A DNA stretch of 64,000 nt from Bacteroidota bacterium (GTDB lineage Bacteria > Bacteroidota > Bacteroidia > Palsa-965): contig VBWE01000022.1 of assembly GCA_006218065.1 (NCBI GenBank), positions 1 through 64,000 of the forward strand. Reading direction: 5' to 3'. The notes under the pieces were generated by a model that saw nothing but the letters and a program-made list of their open reading frames with translations, had not been told where the DNA came from and made no database searches. Below, piece by piece: positions 63,875 through 64,000 of this stretch. The position numbers were made by a program, and so were the translations under genes. Position 1 is the first letter of the stretch. The number at the start of each line of letters is the position of its first letter.

Positions 63875-64000
63875 CCCTGATCAAGCCGAATACTAAATTC
63901 CCCAACATCCACCCATCCACAAACTTCCGCTATTCATCCCCGAAACTGGCAGTTCCTCTCTCCTGCATTATCTTTACGGAAACCGGTAGCCCGCTTTGAA

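Overview
The window is a chromosome segment from a member of the Bacteroidota. The evidence is a set of promoters with the TAnnTTTG -7 box typical of that phylum, a secreted metalloprotease with a type IX secretion C-terminal sorting domain, fused RibBA, a long C-terminally extended S16, ClpC with ClpS, and almost no Shine-Dalgarno sequences. I cannot name the genus. No rRNA or CRISPR is present; there is one tRNA (Met, CAT). Base composition is near 50 percent GC in the core and visibly lower in the island at 52.65-63.87 kb. Layout, 1-22.5 kb: the 3' part of a giant Thr/Gly-linked SPOR protein; clpS with an M48 lipoprotein protease and an unknown secreted protein; a methyltransferase; a DNase II-like nuclease with a histone-like tail; a haem-motif lipoprotein; an M43/PKD/T9SS protease; an SPFH protein; rlmD; an arylsulfotransferase-like protein; a COQ4-like membrane protein; rpsP-rimM; trmN6; recA; a TPR lipoprotein; a PAP2 phosphatase; and a START-like protein with a Lys/Pro/Ala-rich head. 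22.5-35 kb: tRNA-Met followed by a decayed copy of its 3' half; two tandem tail-fibre-like paralogues, the first frameshifted by a 26-bp tandem duplication; small secreted and membrane proteins; a YitT-type membrane protein; a DUF1800/DUF1501 pair; ribBA; tsaD. 35-52.6 kb: tamB, xseA-xseB, an unknown 551-aa protein, a TPR protein, gyrA, clpC and mnmE. The intergenic spaces of the core carry several families of dispersed palindromic repeats. 52.65-63.87 kb: an integrated element inserted at the 3' end of mnmE, bounded by 17-bp direct repeats (tgtatcggaaagtaacc) that restore the mnmE stop. It encodes two HTH proteins, a tyrosine integrase, a probable Rep-type replication initiator, several element-associated unknowns, a RadC-like protein with a broken metal site, a single-chain type IIG restriction-modification enzyme and a CoiA-like putative nuclease with a terminal membrane helix. 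There are no capsid, tail or conjugation genes. The element therefore looks like a compact, self-integrating, possibly satellite-like defence island, and it is the most interesting part of the window.
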